NCBI RefSeq assembly: GCF_005222705.1 | Contig: NZ_STGF01000002.1 | Location: 248,001 to 312,000, forward strand | Source: Paenibacillus sp. SY21-1 | GTDB taxonomy: Bacteria > Bacillota > Bacilli > Paenibacillales > Paenibacillaceae | Length of the DNA stretch: 64,000 bases | Reading direction: 5' to 3' | Part shown: one piece after another, positions 1-8,900 of the stretch | How the letters are laid out: each line of letters begins with the position of its first letter | How positions within the stretch are numbered: position 1 is the stretch's first letter | Notes under the pieces: generated by a model | The model's input: the letters and a program-made list of their open reading frames with translations, nothing else | Told to the model about the DNA's origin: nothing | Databases searched by the model: none | Translations under genes and position numbers: made by a program

Positions 1-2124
1 CGCTGCCAGTGTTGCCGGATCGGTCGCCGTCACTTGATAGCCGTTGTCAGGCGAGAATTGCATCGCTTTGGTTGTTTGCCCCTCGACCAGAGACCAAGTA
101 TGACCATTGGCGTTGGCATCACTCACATAGGCATGGGCCGTATTGGCCGCCGCTTCCTCCGCCTCGATCGCAACGACCCCATTGCGCTCCACGAACGGAT
201 TCGAGACGGGCACAGCATGGACCGTTATCGGCAAATATGCGGTTGCGGCATCGCCCATCGTCCCCTTAAAGCTGAAGGAGACCTCTGTCGAGCCCGCCGC
301 CTTCGCCGTAATCGTCCCGTTCTCCACGACTGCGACTTCGGGCTTCGGATTGACGTAGGAGGCTGTTCGGGTGACATCCTCCTTGCGTCCGTCATAATAT
401 TCGGCCGTTAGCTTGAACGCTGCCGTCCTTCCGGCGTTCAATGAAACCGGTCCTGTATGAACAGTCAGGCTTTTTACCGCTTGTTCGTAATAAAGATCTT
501 TCACTTCGATATAAAGAACATCTATCCAGCCGCAATAATTCACGAAAATGCTCGTGGAGCCGTAGTTGGTTCCGGTGACGATCCCCCCGGCCACTCTTGC
601 AATAGAGCTGTAAGCCGGCGTCGCCAGCGCTTCGTCTGTCATGTCTTCGCTTGTTCCGTCGGCATAAATGGCTGTAACTGTCATGGCCGCTGAATTTGCC
701 CCGGCAACCTTATCGATTTTATGCTTATTGATTGACGCCTGAATCGCAACAAGCTCATGTTTGTCGCTCTTCTCCCTATACTGCCAATGATCCAGCTTAA
801 AAAGATTGCCTGCGGATGAGCCTTTAAATACCATATACACATGATGCACGCCGGTAGCGCCGGTAATCGCTGTTGTTTTGTCTCTCCAGTTATCGTCGCC
901 GCCCGTATTCGAGACGGGAAGCGTACCAATCAACGGCCCGTTCACGCTGTCCAGCCGCAGCTCGATTGTCCCGCCGCTGGAACCGCTTGCAACGCTTGCC
1001 GTGAAGACGCCTGCTCCCGTGCTGCCGAAATCGACTCCGTTAACCTTGATATAATCGCCGTCATCGATCGCATAGACATTCATACCGCCATCGCGGCATG
1101 CACCGCAGACTTCCGTTTCAACTCCGGATGACCAGGCGATCGTCTCCGCTTCATTCCTGACATACGGATTGAGCGAGGCAATCTGCGGCGCTCCTGCCGC
1201 CGTCATTTGGATTGTCGGAATACTGCCGTCGGCTTTGTAGTCAAATTTCTCAATCGCAACCGATCGCGCATAGCCGCCGCCTCCCGGCAAGCTGCCGTTG
1301 TGATAAACAAAATAGGAATTCCCTTTGTACTCCACGACCCCGGGATGGTTCGTAAAGCTTGAGCCTTGGGTAGGCATGATGATTCCTCTGTAAGTCCAAG
1401 GACCGGTCGGACTGTCGCTTGTCGAATAAGCAATATATTCCGGTATGCCGCCTGCCGCATAGACCATGTAATAGAGTCCGTCGCGCTTGTACAGCCATGC
1501 GCCTTCCGTATACAAGGAATTCCCGTTCGGGCCAAAGCCTTGCGTCAAATCCACCTGCTCAATTTTACCTGAATAAGAAATCATGTCTTCATTCAATTTT
1601 ACATACCAAAGACTGGCATTCCCCCAATAGAGATAGGCCTGACCATCGTCGTCGATAAATACCGTCGGGTCGATGGCGCGCGCGCCGTTATTGGCGACGA
1701 GAGGTTTTCCCAGCGCATCCGTAAAGGGGCCTGTCGGACTGTCGGATACTGCGACGCCGACTGCATAACCGCCGCTCTTCTGACTTACCGTCACGTAGTA
1801 ATAGAACTTGCCGTCGCGATGAATGACCTGAGCGGCCCACGCATCCGACTTCGCCCAGCTGAATGCCGTGAGATCAAGCGGCGAACCGTGGTCCGTCCAA
1901 TTCGCCATATCCGTTGTAGAATATACTCTCCATTCCTTCATGGTAAAAAAAGTCGAGTTGTCTTCGTCATGCCCGGTATACAAGTACAGCGTGTCATCAT
2001 AGACCATCGGAGCCGGATCGGCGGTGTAGATCGTCTGGACGACCGGATTATCCGCAAAAATCGCAGCCGGAAGCATAGCGGCGATCAAAGCGAGTGCAGC
2101 GATAAGACTGATTAACCTTTTCAT
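1..2124 (-). CDS. Secreted GH43 arabinoxylan-type arabinofuranosidase/xylosidase with CBM6 (3' end cut by window)
   Basis: The reading frame is open from the ATG at 2124 to the window edge (708 codons), so the C-terminus is missing. The N-terminus is a clear signal peptide (MKRLISLIAALALIAAMLPA, cleavage near ADNP). A five-bladed GH43 domain follows at about residues 28-310. Its three acidic residues are visible: the base Asp in TADPAPM, the modulator Asp in RAIDPTVF and the acid Glu in YTEGAWLY. A CBM6-like sandwich starting at RNEAETIAWSSG comes next, then Ig-like linker domains, then a module starting VAIEAEEAAANTAHAYV that closely matches one in the neighbouring GH43 gene. The GH43-CBM6 order fits XynD-type arabinoxylan arabinofuranohydrolases (family knowledge), and removal of arabinose side chains outside the cell is the inferred role. 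It lies 91 bp downstream of the next GH43 gene, with an RBS GGGAGAGGGA ahead of the ATG. Confidence 0.88.
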   Translation of the reverse strand, partial: MKRLISLIAALALIAAMLPAAIFADNPVVQTIYTADPAPMVYDDTLYLYTGHDEDNSTFFTMKEWRVYSTTDMANWTDHGSPLDLTAFSWAKSDAWAAQVIHRDGKFYYYVTVSQKSGGYAVGVAVSDSPTGPFTDALGKPLVANNGARAIDPTVFIDDDGQAYLYWGNASLWYVKLNEDMISYSGKIEQVDLTQGFGPNGNSLYTEGAWLYKRDGLYYMVYAAGGIPEYIAYSTSDSPTGPWTYRGIIMPTQGSSFTNHPGVVEYKGNSYFVYHNGSLPGGGGYARSVAIEKFDYKADGSIPTIQMTAAGAPQIASLNPYVRNEAETIAWSSGVETEVCGACRDGGMNVYAIDDGDYIKVNGVDFGSTGAGVFTASVASGSSGGTIELRLDSVNGPLIGTLPVSNTGGDDNWRDKTTAITGATGVHHVYMVFKGSSAGNLFKLDHWQYREKSDKHELVAIQASINKHKIDKVAGANSAAMTVTAIYADGTSEDMTDEALATPAYSSIARVAGGIVTGTNYGSTSIFVNYCGWIDVLYIEVKDLYYEQAVKSLTVHTGPVSLNAGRTAAFKLTAEYYDGRKEDVTRTASYVNPKPEVAVVENGTITAKAAGSTEVSFSFKGTMGDAATAYLPITVHAVPVSNPFVERNGVVAIEAEEAAANTAHAYVSDANANGHTWSLVEGQTTKAMQFSPDNGYQVTATDPATLAA

Positions 2125-2170
2125 TGTCGCGTCCCTCTCCCGATAAAAAAATGCACAGCGGATCGCAAGG

Positions 2171-2198
2171 GCTATGGACGGGAGTCCCCGTCCATAGC
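2171..2198 (-). terminator. Perfect stem-loop between the two GH43 genes, no U-tract
   Basis: Arms at 2171-2182 and 2187-2198 (GCTATGGACGGG and complement) with a 4-nt loop lie directly after the upstream GH43 stop codon. The U-run normally needed for intrinsic termination does not follow immediately, since the next T-run is about 20 nt further on. It may be a partial terminator or an mRNA-stabilising hairpin inside the operon. Confidence 0.55.
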
Positions 2199-2215
2199 TT
2201 CCGCTCTCGCGTCGT

Positions 2216-5200
2216 TTATTTCAAAATCTTATTGGCGACATACGACAAATCCGCGATATCCACCTTGCCGTCGGCATTCATGTCCGCCAGCTTGGCCGCC
2301 GCCCAGTCCGGGCTTGTATCGTTTTTGCCGTAATGATAGGCCGCGATAGCAAGGTCTCCGACGCTCACGCTGCCATCCCCGTTGAGATCGGCGGACGCAT
2401 CCTTAATGACTGCGGCTTTGAACGCTTGAATCGCGCTGTTCAGAGCGGTCACAGAATCGTCAACCTGCTGCTGCGTCGCGCTTCCGTTGCCCGCAATGGC
2501 CCGGGCTGCATGAACGGCATTGCCAAGCGCTTCTTTGGCTGCCTGCGGATATTGACCCGGCAGCGTACCTACGACAGCTTCGTCGTATAGCTTGGTCGCT
2601 GCTGCAATTGCCTCGTTCAGAGCGGTTTTATCGACGATGACATCCATGCTGCCTATGGCAATGCTCTTCGTGCTAAGGCCCGCTTGAATGACTGTGCCAG
2701 CGGGACCCGCACCCAGCTTGGCTTCAGCAACGGCAATCGTTCCGACCGTATTGTGTACGCCCGCTTTTACCTTGAAGTTAACCTTGAGTACATCCGTGCT
2801 CGCGCCGGACACCCCTCCAATTAGGGCAGCCACGAGTCGCACGGCTCCTTCCGTGGAATCGTCTTCCACAACAAGCTGCACATGGTCGTTTGCGCCTGCA
2901 GCGCCGACGTATTCGAATACGCCAGCGTCGTAGCTCAAGGTGATATCCTGAGCGTGGATCGCTTGCTTAACGTTGTTCAGGCTAACGCCTACCACGAAGC
3001 TGCTTCCCGGCTTGACGCTGTCGTCAGCGGCCAGAGCAGCGACTGGAGCCTCCGGCTCTGCGGGAGGCCAGACGGGATCGGTCATGGCACCGCTGGTCGT
3101 AAGGTAGATTCTGTCGATAATAAGCCCGTCTTCCCTACCCCAGAAGTTAAGCTCCTGCACGCCCGCCGTTAATTGGAGAGCTGTGCCTCCAGGCACGGTC
3201 GTACCTCCATTGCTAAGGTTGACCCATCTGAACTGACTGTTGCTGACGCCTTGAATGCCGTTTGACGTAAAACGATATTGGTTATTCAAGCCGACGTGAA
3301 CGGAATCCGAGTTAAAATCGACGCTTTTCGCCAAAATCCACACGTTGTAAGCGCCAGTAACCGGAATGTTCACTTTATAGCCAAGCTTCGAGCCTGCTGC
3401 GAGAGAGGCTGCGTCCGTACCTGTCCGGGCGAGGCCCGTATCCGGCCCGAACAGCATCGCCTTTGTGGATTGGCCGTCCACAAGCGACCAGGTATGCCCT
3501 TCTATTACTCCGGACACATAGGCATTCTCTGTGTTCTCCGCCGCCGTCTCCGCCTCGATGGCTACAAAAGAAGGCGTATCGAACCGGATGCTGTATACGG
3601 TTGTCTGCAAGCCCTCCCTGCTCACGGTAACCGTGGCCGTTCCCGGTATCGTCGTCGCTTGCGCAATCGTTACATTCGCGCCGGGATCATTGGCAGTCGC
3701 GGTCACTTGCGGCGGAGCTGTCCCTGCCTGAACATCAAGTGCGTAGGCGTAAGTGCCCGAGCTGAATCCGTTTAACGGAGCGCCATTCACCTGAAGCGAT
3801 TTCAAATACGTATCGAAGTTCGAGCCTTCCAGCTTGTCATCGATACGGTAATAATCGAAGTCCACGTAACCGCCCGCCGTTTTGGTTGCGTAATTGAACA
3901 AGGCAAAGCGGTAGCCCATAAAATGCGGAATCGTGTAGGACATCTGAAGCGTATTCCCGATTGCCGCCCAACGCTGACCGTCCAGACTGTAATAAAAATA
4001 GCCTTTGTCCGTTCTGTTCTTGAAATCAAGCTCCGCCCGCAAATACACCGTGTCCTGGTTTAGCGGAACACTGGCCACTTCCACAGCCGATGTTGAATTT
4101 CCGTTTACCATGACTACGGATTTTTCCGTGCCGGACATTTTGACCCCGACAAATCCATAATTTTGCTGGAATGCGGCAATTCCCGCATAATCTCCGTCCT
4201 TCATTCGGCTAACGTCAATCGCGATTGTTCCCGAGCTTTCCGGTCCAAACGTTCGTTGCGTCAATGTATTTCTCGCATTATGGATACTGGTGCTCGTTCT
4301 TCCCGTTGTCAGCCGCAAATAACCCGGGCGCTCAGTCAGTGACCAGTTTCGGTTGTCGGGGTTATGATTCCACTGCCAGACCAAGCCGAGGTTGGAGCCG
4401 TTGTAGTCGTTCTCTCCGTTGGCTGCTTCCGTATGATACGCTGCCGACTTTTCGGCCCTTTGATCGAAGTTATCCGAGGAAACCCACGATTTCGCAAGAT
4501 CTGCCGCAATGCCCGTATCGTTGACATCCCCGAATACCGGCCACCCGTCCGCGCTCCAGGTTACCGGTATAATGTAAGGAATACGCCCGACCGATCCGTA
4601 ATCCTGGAACAGCATGCCGTACCACTTGCCGTCAGGCGATTGCACGATGCCCCCCTGCGCTACGCCGGCGCCGCTCGAGCTGCTGCCCGACCTTAACGCG
4701 ATTTTGCCCTCGTATTGGCCGTCGATTGTATCCGCTCGATGCACCAGTTGGGTGCGTATCCCGCCTGAAGGCCAAGAAATATGGAAAATATAATATTTTC
4801 CGTCGATTTTATAAATATGCGAGCCTTCCGCTCCAAGGCCGCCGCTTCCTCCGGGAGCGCTTGCATTTTGAATGATCACTTTATTCATGCCGCCGGCTTT
4901 GACCGCCGTGGCGTCGGACGTCAGCTCAATAATGCGAATCGTGCCGTTGCCGTACACCATGTAGACGCGCCCGTCATCGTCGAACAGCAGCGACATGTCA
5001 TGGTATACGCCGCCAGCGAGCTCATACTTCTCCCATGGGCCTTTCTCGATGTCGGCGGTTTGAAAAATATACGTTTTGCCTACATCATTGGAGGCGAAGG
5101 CTACGTAGAATTTGCCGTTGTGATAACGAATACTGCTGGCCCATGAGCCCTGACCGTACAGATTCTGTCCGTTCGATAACGTTTGCTTATCGGTCGCCGC

Positions 5201-5458
5201 GAGAATATCGTATAAATAATTGACGATTTCCCAATTGACAAGATCCTTGGATTTCATGACCGGCACGCCGGGATTCATATGCATCGTCGTGCTGGTCATA
5301 TAATACGTGTCTTGAACCCGAATGACCGAAACATCCGGCACATCTGCCCAGATGATGGGATTTTTGGCCGTCGTCTCCGCAGCAAACGTCGATAGGCCTG
5401 GCAGTAGACTTGCGAACAAGGTAAAGACTAAAGCAAAGGCTGCTATTTTTTTAAACAT
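2216..5458 (-). CDS. Secreted GH43 xylosidase/arabinofuranosidase with cohesin-like, FIVAR-like and dockerin modules
   Basis: The protein has 1080 residues. I chose the ATG at 5458 because GGAGG lies 11 nt ahead of it, whereas the ATG 18 bp upstream overlaps that RBS. Order (numbered from the upstream ATG): signal peptide to about 33; GH43 at 38-330, with base Asp48 (VPDVSVIR), Asp160 (YHDMSLLF) and acid Glu217 (GAEGSH); a concanavalin-like GH43 C-terminal sandwich at 335-545; a cadherin-like domain at 556-633; a CBM-like module at 637-795 shared with the next GH43 gene; a cohesin-like domain at 810-945; a helical FIVAR-like segment at 947-1022; and a type I dockerin at 1026-1086. The dockerin has two Ca-loops (ADLNGDGSVSVGDL and ADMNADGKVDIADL). 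It probably removes xylosyl or arabinosyl units outside the cell. Having a putative receptor and a ligand module on one chain is unusual. Confidence 0.9.
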   Translation of the reverse strand: MFKKIAAFALVFTLFASLLPGLSTFAAETTAKNPIIWADVPDVSVIRVQDTYYMTSTTMHMNPGVPVMKSKDLVNWEIVNYLYDILAATDKQTLSNGQNLYGQGSWASSIRYHNGKFYVAFASNDVGKTYIFQTADIEKGPWEKYELAGGVYHDMSLLFDDDGRVYMVYGNGTIRIIELTSDATAVKAGGMNKVIIQNASAPGGSGGLGAEGSHIYKIDGKYYIFHISWPSGGIRTQLVHRADTIDGQYEGKIALRSGSSSSGAGVAQGGIVQSPDGKWYGMLFQDYGSVGRIPYIIPVTWSADGWPVFGDVNDTGIAADLAKSWVSSDNFDQRAEKSAAYHTEAANGENDYNGSNLGLVWQWNHNPDNRNWSLTERPGYLRLTTGRTSTSIHNARNTLTQRTFGPESSGTIAIDVSRMKDGDYAGIAAFQQNYGFVGVKMSGTEKSVVMVNGNSTSAVEVASVPLNQDTVYLRAELDFKNRTDKGYFYYSLDGQRWAAIGNTLQMSYTIPHFMGYRFALFNYATKTAGGYVDFDYYRIDDKLEGSNFDTYLKSLQVNGAPLNGFSSGTYAYALDVQAGTAPPQVTATANDPGANVTIAQATTIPGTATVTVSREGLQTTVYSIRFDTPSFVAIEAETAAENTENAYVSGVIEGHTWSLVDGQSTKAMLFGPDTGLARTGTDAASLAAGSKLGYKVNIPVTGAYNVWILAKSVDFNSDSVHVGLNNQYRFTSNGIQGVSNSQFRWVNLSNGGTTVPGGTALQLTAGVQELNFWGREDGLIIDRIYLTTSGAMTDPVWPPAEPEAPVAALAADDSVKPGSSFVVGVSLNNVKQAIHAQDITLSYDAGVFEYVGAAGANDHVQLVVEDDSTEGAVRLVAALIGGVSGASTDVLKVNFKVKAGVHNTVGTIAVAEAKLGAGPAGTVIQAGLSTKSIAIGSMDVIVDKTALNEAIAAATKLYDEAVVGTLPGQYPQAAKEALGNAVHAARAIAGNGSATQQQVDDSVTALNSAIQAFKAAVIKDASADLNGDGSVSVGDLAIAAYHYGKNDTSPDWAAAKLADMNADGKVDIADLSYVANKILK

Positions 5459-5900
5459 GATTTCAAATGCCTCCATTCTGGTTCAATCTGGCTTTTCAGT
5501 GCTTGAACGACCGGAGCTTTTTATACATTTTTTATTAACTTTTACAATGACAGCGTTTTTATTTTGATATCATTGGAAGCAAAATTTCAATAATATCGAT
5601 ACGTTATAATCCCCCTCCTTCAGATCAACTAAACAAAAAAAGTTTTTAATGTTCATTATTACCTTTATATATCACACGAAATATCCCTCCTTTTACTATC
5701 ATTATCTATTAATTATAACTGGATGACTTAAAAAGCACGATGTATTATCTTATTTAAAAGGTTGATTATTATGGCGAACTTCCCCCTCATTCTGCATGGG
5801 CAAAATCAGGAAAGCCGCACACAAAAGGGTACCCGTACTAAACACTTGTTCCCTGTGTCGAATGTACGGGTACCCGCTGCTGCTTGCTTATGCTATGCTT
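5459..5900 (-). promoter_or_regulatory. 442-bp AT-rich leader/promoter region of the GH43 operon
   Basis: No gene is supported here. On the minus strand TTGTAA (5542-5547), a 16-nt spacer and TATAAA (5520-5525) form a sigma-A-like promoter about 60 bp ahead of the 5458 start. A degenerate cre-like sequence (TGACAGCGTTTTTA, 5548-5561) abuts the -35. The distal end holds the terminator of the upstream giant enzyme gene. The rest (5600-5780) is AT-rich without a recognisable element. Confidence 0.4.
5821..5875 (-). terminator. Intrinsic terminator of the GH30-GH10 gene
   Basis: A 12-bp inverted repeat, GGGTACCCGTAC (5827-5838) and GTACGGGTACCC (5864-5875), is followed on the minus strand by TTTTGTGTG. 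It lies 26 bp past the stop codon of the 2774-residue gene. Confidence 0.75.
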
Positions 5901-8900
5901 TTATTTGCCAAAAATCTTGGCGATAACGACTGCCGCTTGAGCCCTTGTTGTCTTGCCGGTTGGATGAAGGGATAGGCCATCTCCCTTGATGATCCCTTCC
6001 TTGATTAATGCCGCCACGCTGTCCTGCGCGTAATCTGCCACATTCGAAGCATCCGAGAAGTTGTTTAAATCCTCAGCTGCGCCTTCCGTTGGCAATTGAT
6101 CGACGTGCTTGAGCGCCCTGGCCACAATAACCATCATATCCTGCCTTGAAATTTCTCCTTTCGGATTAAAGCTGCCGCCGCCAACGCCATTGACGATGCC
6201 CAGCTGCCTAGCTACCAGAAGCGCTTCGTAATAATAGTCATTGGGGCTGACGTCGTCAAAGCCCTCTACGCTCTCTGAACCTGCTTGAAGTCCAAGCGCT
6301 CTGACCAGCAGGACGACGAAGTCCGCTCTCGTGATGTTCTTTTCAGGACTAAACGTCGTAGCGGACGTGCCTTTGATCACACCGTTGGCATAAAGCTTAT
6401 CGATTGCGTCGGAAGCCCACGCGTACTTGCCGCCCACATCCTGGAAGCTGTGAGGCGCCAGTGTCGGCTGTGGCGATGATGTCGGTGTCGGTGCGACCGT
6501 CGCTGTCGGCGTTGATGTCGGCGCAACCGTTGCAGTTGGTGTCGGTGTTGAGGTCGGCGCCGGTGTCGATGGCGGAGGCGTAGACACGCTTGAAGTCACC
6601 ACGCGCACCGAAGGACCGTCCTCGCTCCAGTTGCCTGCTTCATCTCCCGCCTGCACCGTAAACGTATACGCCGAATTTGGCGAAAGCCCTGTCACTTGAA
6701 GCGAACGCACTTGGCCGGCAACCGTCGCGATCTCAACTTCACCATTGTAAATCTTATAGCCTGTCACCCCGGAAAGATCCGTCGCAGCCGTCCACGTCAG
6801 CGTAAGAGCGGTTGCGGTGACCGAGGATGGCGTTAATGCGCTTGCTTCTCCCCATGCCGGAGCAGTTGCATCGGCCTCTAGAAGCGTCCTGACAGTAGCA
6901 GAAGGTCCGCTTTCAGTCCAGTTGCCGCCGCTGTCTCCCGCTTCTACTTTGAAGGTATATTCCGTATTCGGCGTCAAGCCGGTTACGTTGTAAGTCCTTA
7001 CTGTTCCAGCAACAAGCGCGATCTGCTCTGTGCCTTGGAATATTTTATACGCGGTGACCTCGGACTCATCCTCGGCTGCCTGCCACGTCAGCGTAAGTCC
7101 TGCAGCCCCGAGGTCGGATGCCGCAAGCGTGCTGCCTTCCGGCCACGTCGGCGCCGTCGTATCCGCAGACGGCAGCGTCTTCACGGTTAATGCCGGACCG
7201 GTCGTGCTCCAATTGCCCGCTTCGTCCCTCGCCTCTATCTTAAAGGCGTACTCCGTCTCCGGTGTCAATCCGATAACCTCGTAGGTGGCGACCGTTCCGG
7301 ATACAACGGCTACCTCATCTGTGCCTTGGTAGATCTTGTAGCCTGTCACTCCTGTATTGTCTTGAGCGGCAGACCAGGCCAGCGTAAGCGAGGTCGTCAT
7401 CACGTTGGATGCCGCAAGCGTGCTGTCCTCCGGCCATGTCGGAGCCGAAGCATCCGGCAACGGCTTGGTTGTCACGGCTTTTGAAGGGCCGTCCGTGCTC
7501 CAGTTGCCGGCTTCGTCGCCCGCTTCGACCTTAAACGTGTATGCCGTTTCTGCCGTTAATCCGGTCGCTTTATACGAACGAATGCTTCCGTCGACAACCG
7601 CTACGACCTCAGCTCCGTTATAAATTTTGTAGCCTGCAACCGCAACGTCATCCTCTGCCGCAGACCAGGTTAGGGTAAGCCCTTCGCTGCTCACGTCAGA
7701 TTCGACAAGCGCGCTGCCTTCCGGCCATGTCGGAGCCTCGTTGTCGGCATCCGGCTTCCCTGTAAGGGTAAGCTGACCAAATACCTCTGTAGAGCTGATC
7801 GCTCTTCCCAAAATGTCGTTCCACGTCGCGACGCTTTGCAGCGTCGTTCCGGTTGCATCGTTTACCTGTGCGTCCACACGGATTTCCGTTCCGTTTTGCG
7901 GCGCGATGCTTTTGAATGGAATCTTCATTTCCACTTTATAATTTGCATCGCTTACAGAGGTGGCCGATTCAAATCCGGCAGAGGTGGCCGGGGTGGAATT
8001 ACTTAAAAACTTGAACGATTGCTCATTTGCAAAGTTTACTCTGTACAGCCCGTCATCCTCGCGATACGGCCATGCGTCCACTCTGTCTTCGTCCACATAG
8101 ACGACAACCGAATCCTGATTCGCCCTGTTTGTATTCGCTCTGCTGAGCTGAGTATCGCTCACCTCGAACAATACGTACAGGTTCTGCTCATCCCACAGCA
8201 TCTTCGCGATCCCGGATGCCCCGGCTGTTGCCATCAGATGATTGCTGACCGGAATTTCAGGCGCATCATCCCAAATGTCGTCAACCGCTCCGTCAATCGT
8301 TGGACTGCCGTACAAAGCCGTTGTGCTTTTTGTAGCAGGAGGCGCATACAGCGGCTTCCCATCCAAATACTTATCCGGATCGATAATCGCGTAATAAGCC
8401 GGTTTTGGCGCCAAAGCGCTGTTGAATGGAAGCGGATTCTGTGAAGCTCTCCAGCTTGCATTATCCATATAGCCCCAGATGGTGACGCGAGCTATTTTGT
8501 CGGCATGCTTCTTATAAATTCGGAACAATTGCGCGTACAGATTCGCTTGCTTCTCCGCCCATTCCGCGGAAAGCGAGGAGTTCATGCCCGCCAATACGTC
8601 AATTTCGCTAATACTGAGCTCAACGCCTAATGAAGCATACTTCTCGATAGCAGCCTCTACATCCTCCGGTTTCGTGGTCATGTTGTAGTGTGCTTGCAGA
8701 CCAATGCCGTCAACAAGAAGCTGGCCTGGGTGAGCAACGGCGTATCGGTCATTCATTTCTTTAATCATGTCGTGAATGGCATCCCGCTTGGCAGGGAATT
8801 CATCATTGAAATCATTGTAATACAGCTTGATCTCCTTCCATTCCGGATGCTCATTGAGCACGTCCCGAGCTGCAAGGAAAGCTTGCTCAACGAAATCAGG

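Noticed and set aside
5548..5561. cre-like TGACAGCGTTTTTA upstream of the GH43 gene as a separate feature
   Set aside because: Two mismatches at defined positions; mentioned only as part of the leader region.
6466..6592. Short period repeat encoding the Pro/Thr/Ser linker as a possible microsatellite or CRISPR-like repeat
   Set aside because: It is an in-frame low-complexity linker (PTPT-ATVAPT units) ahead of the SLH domains, with no spacers.
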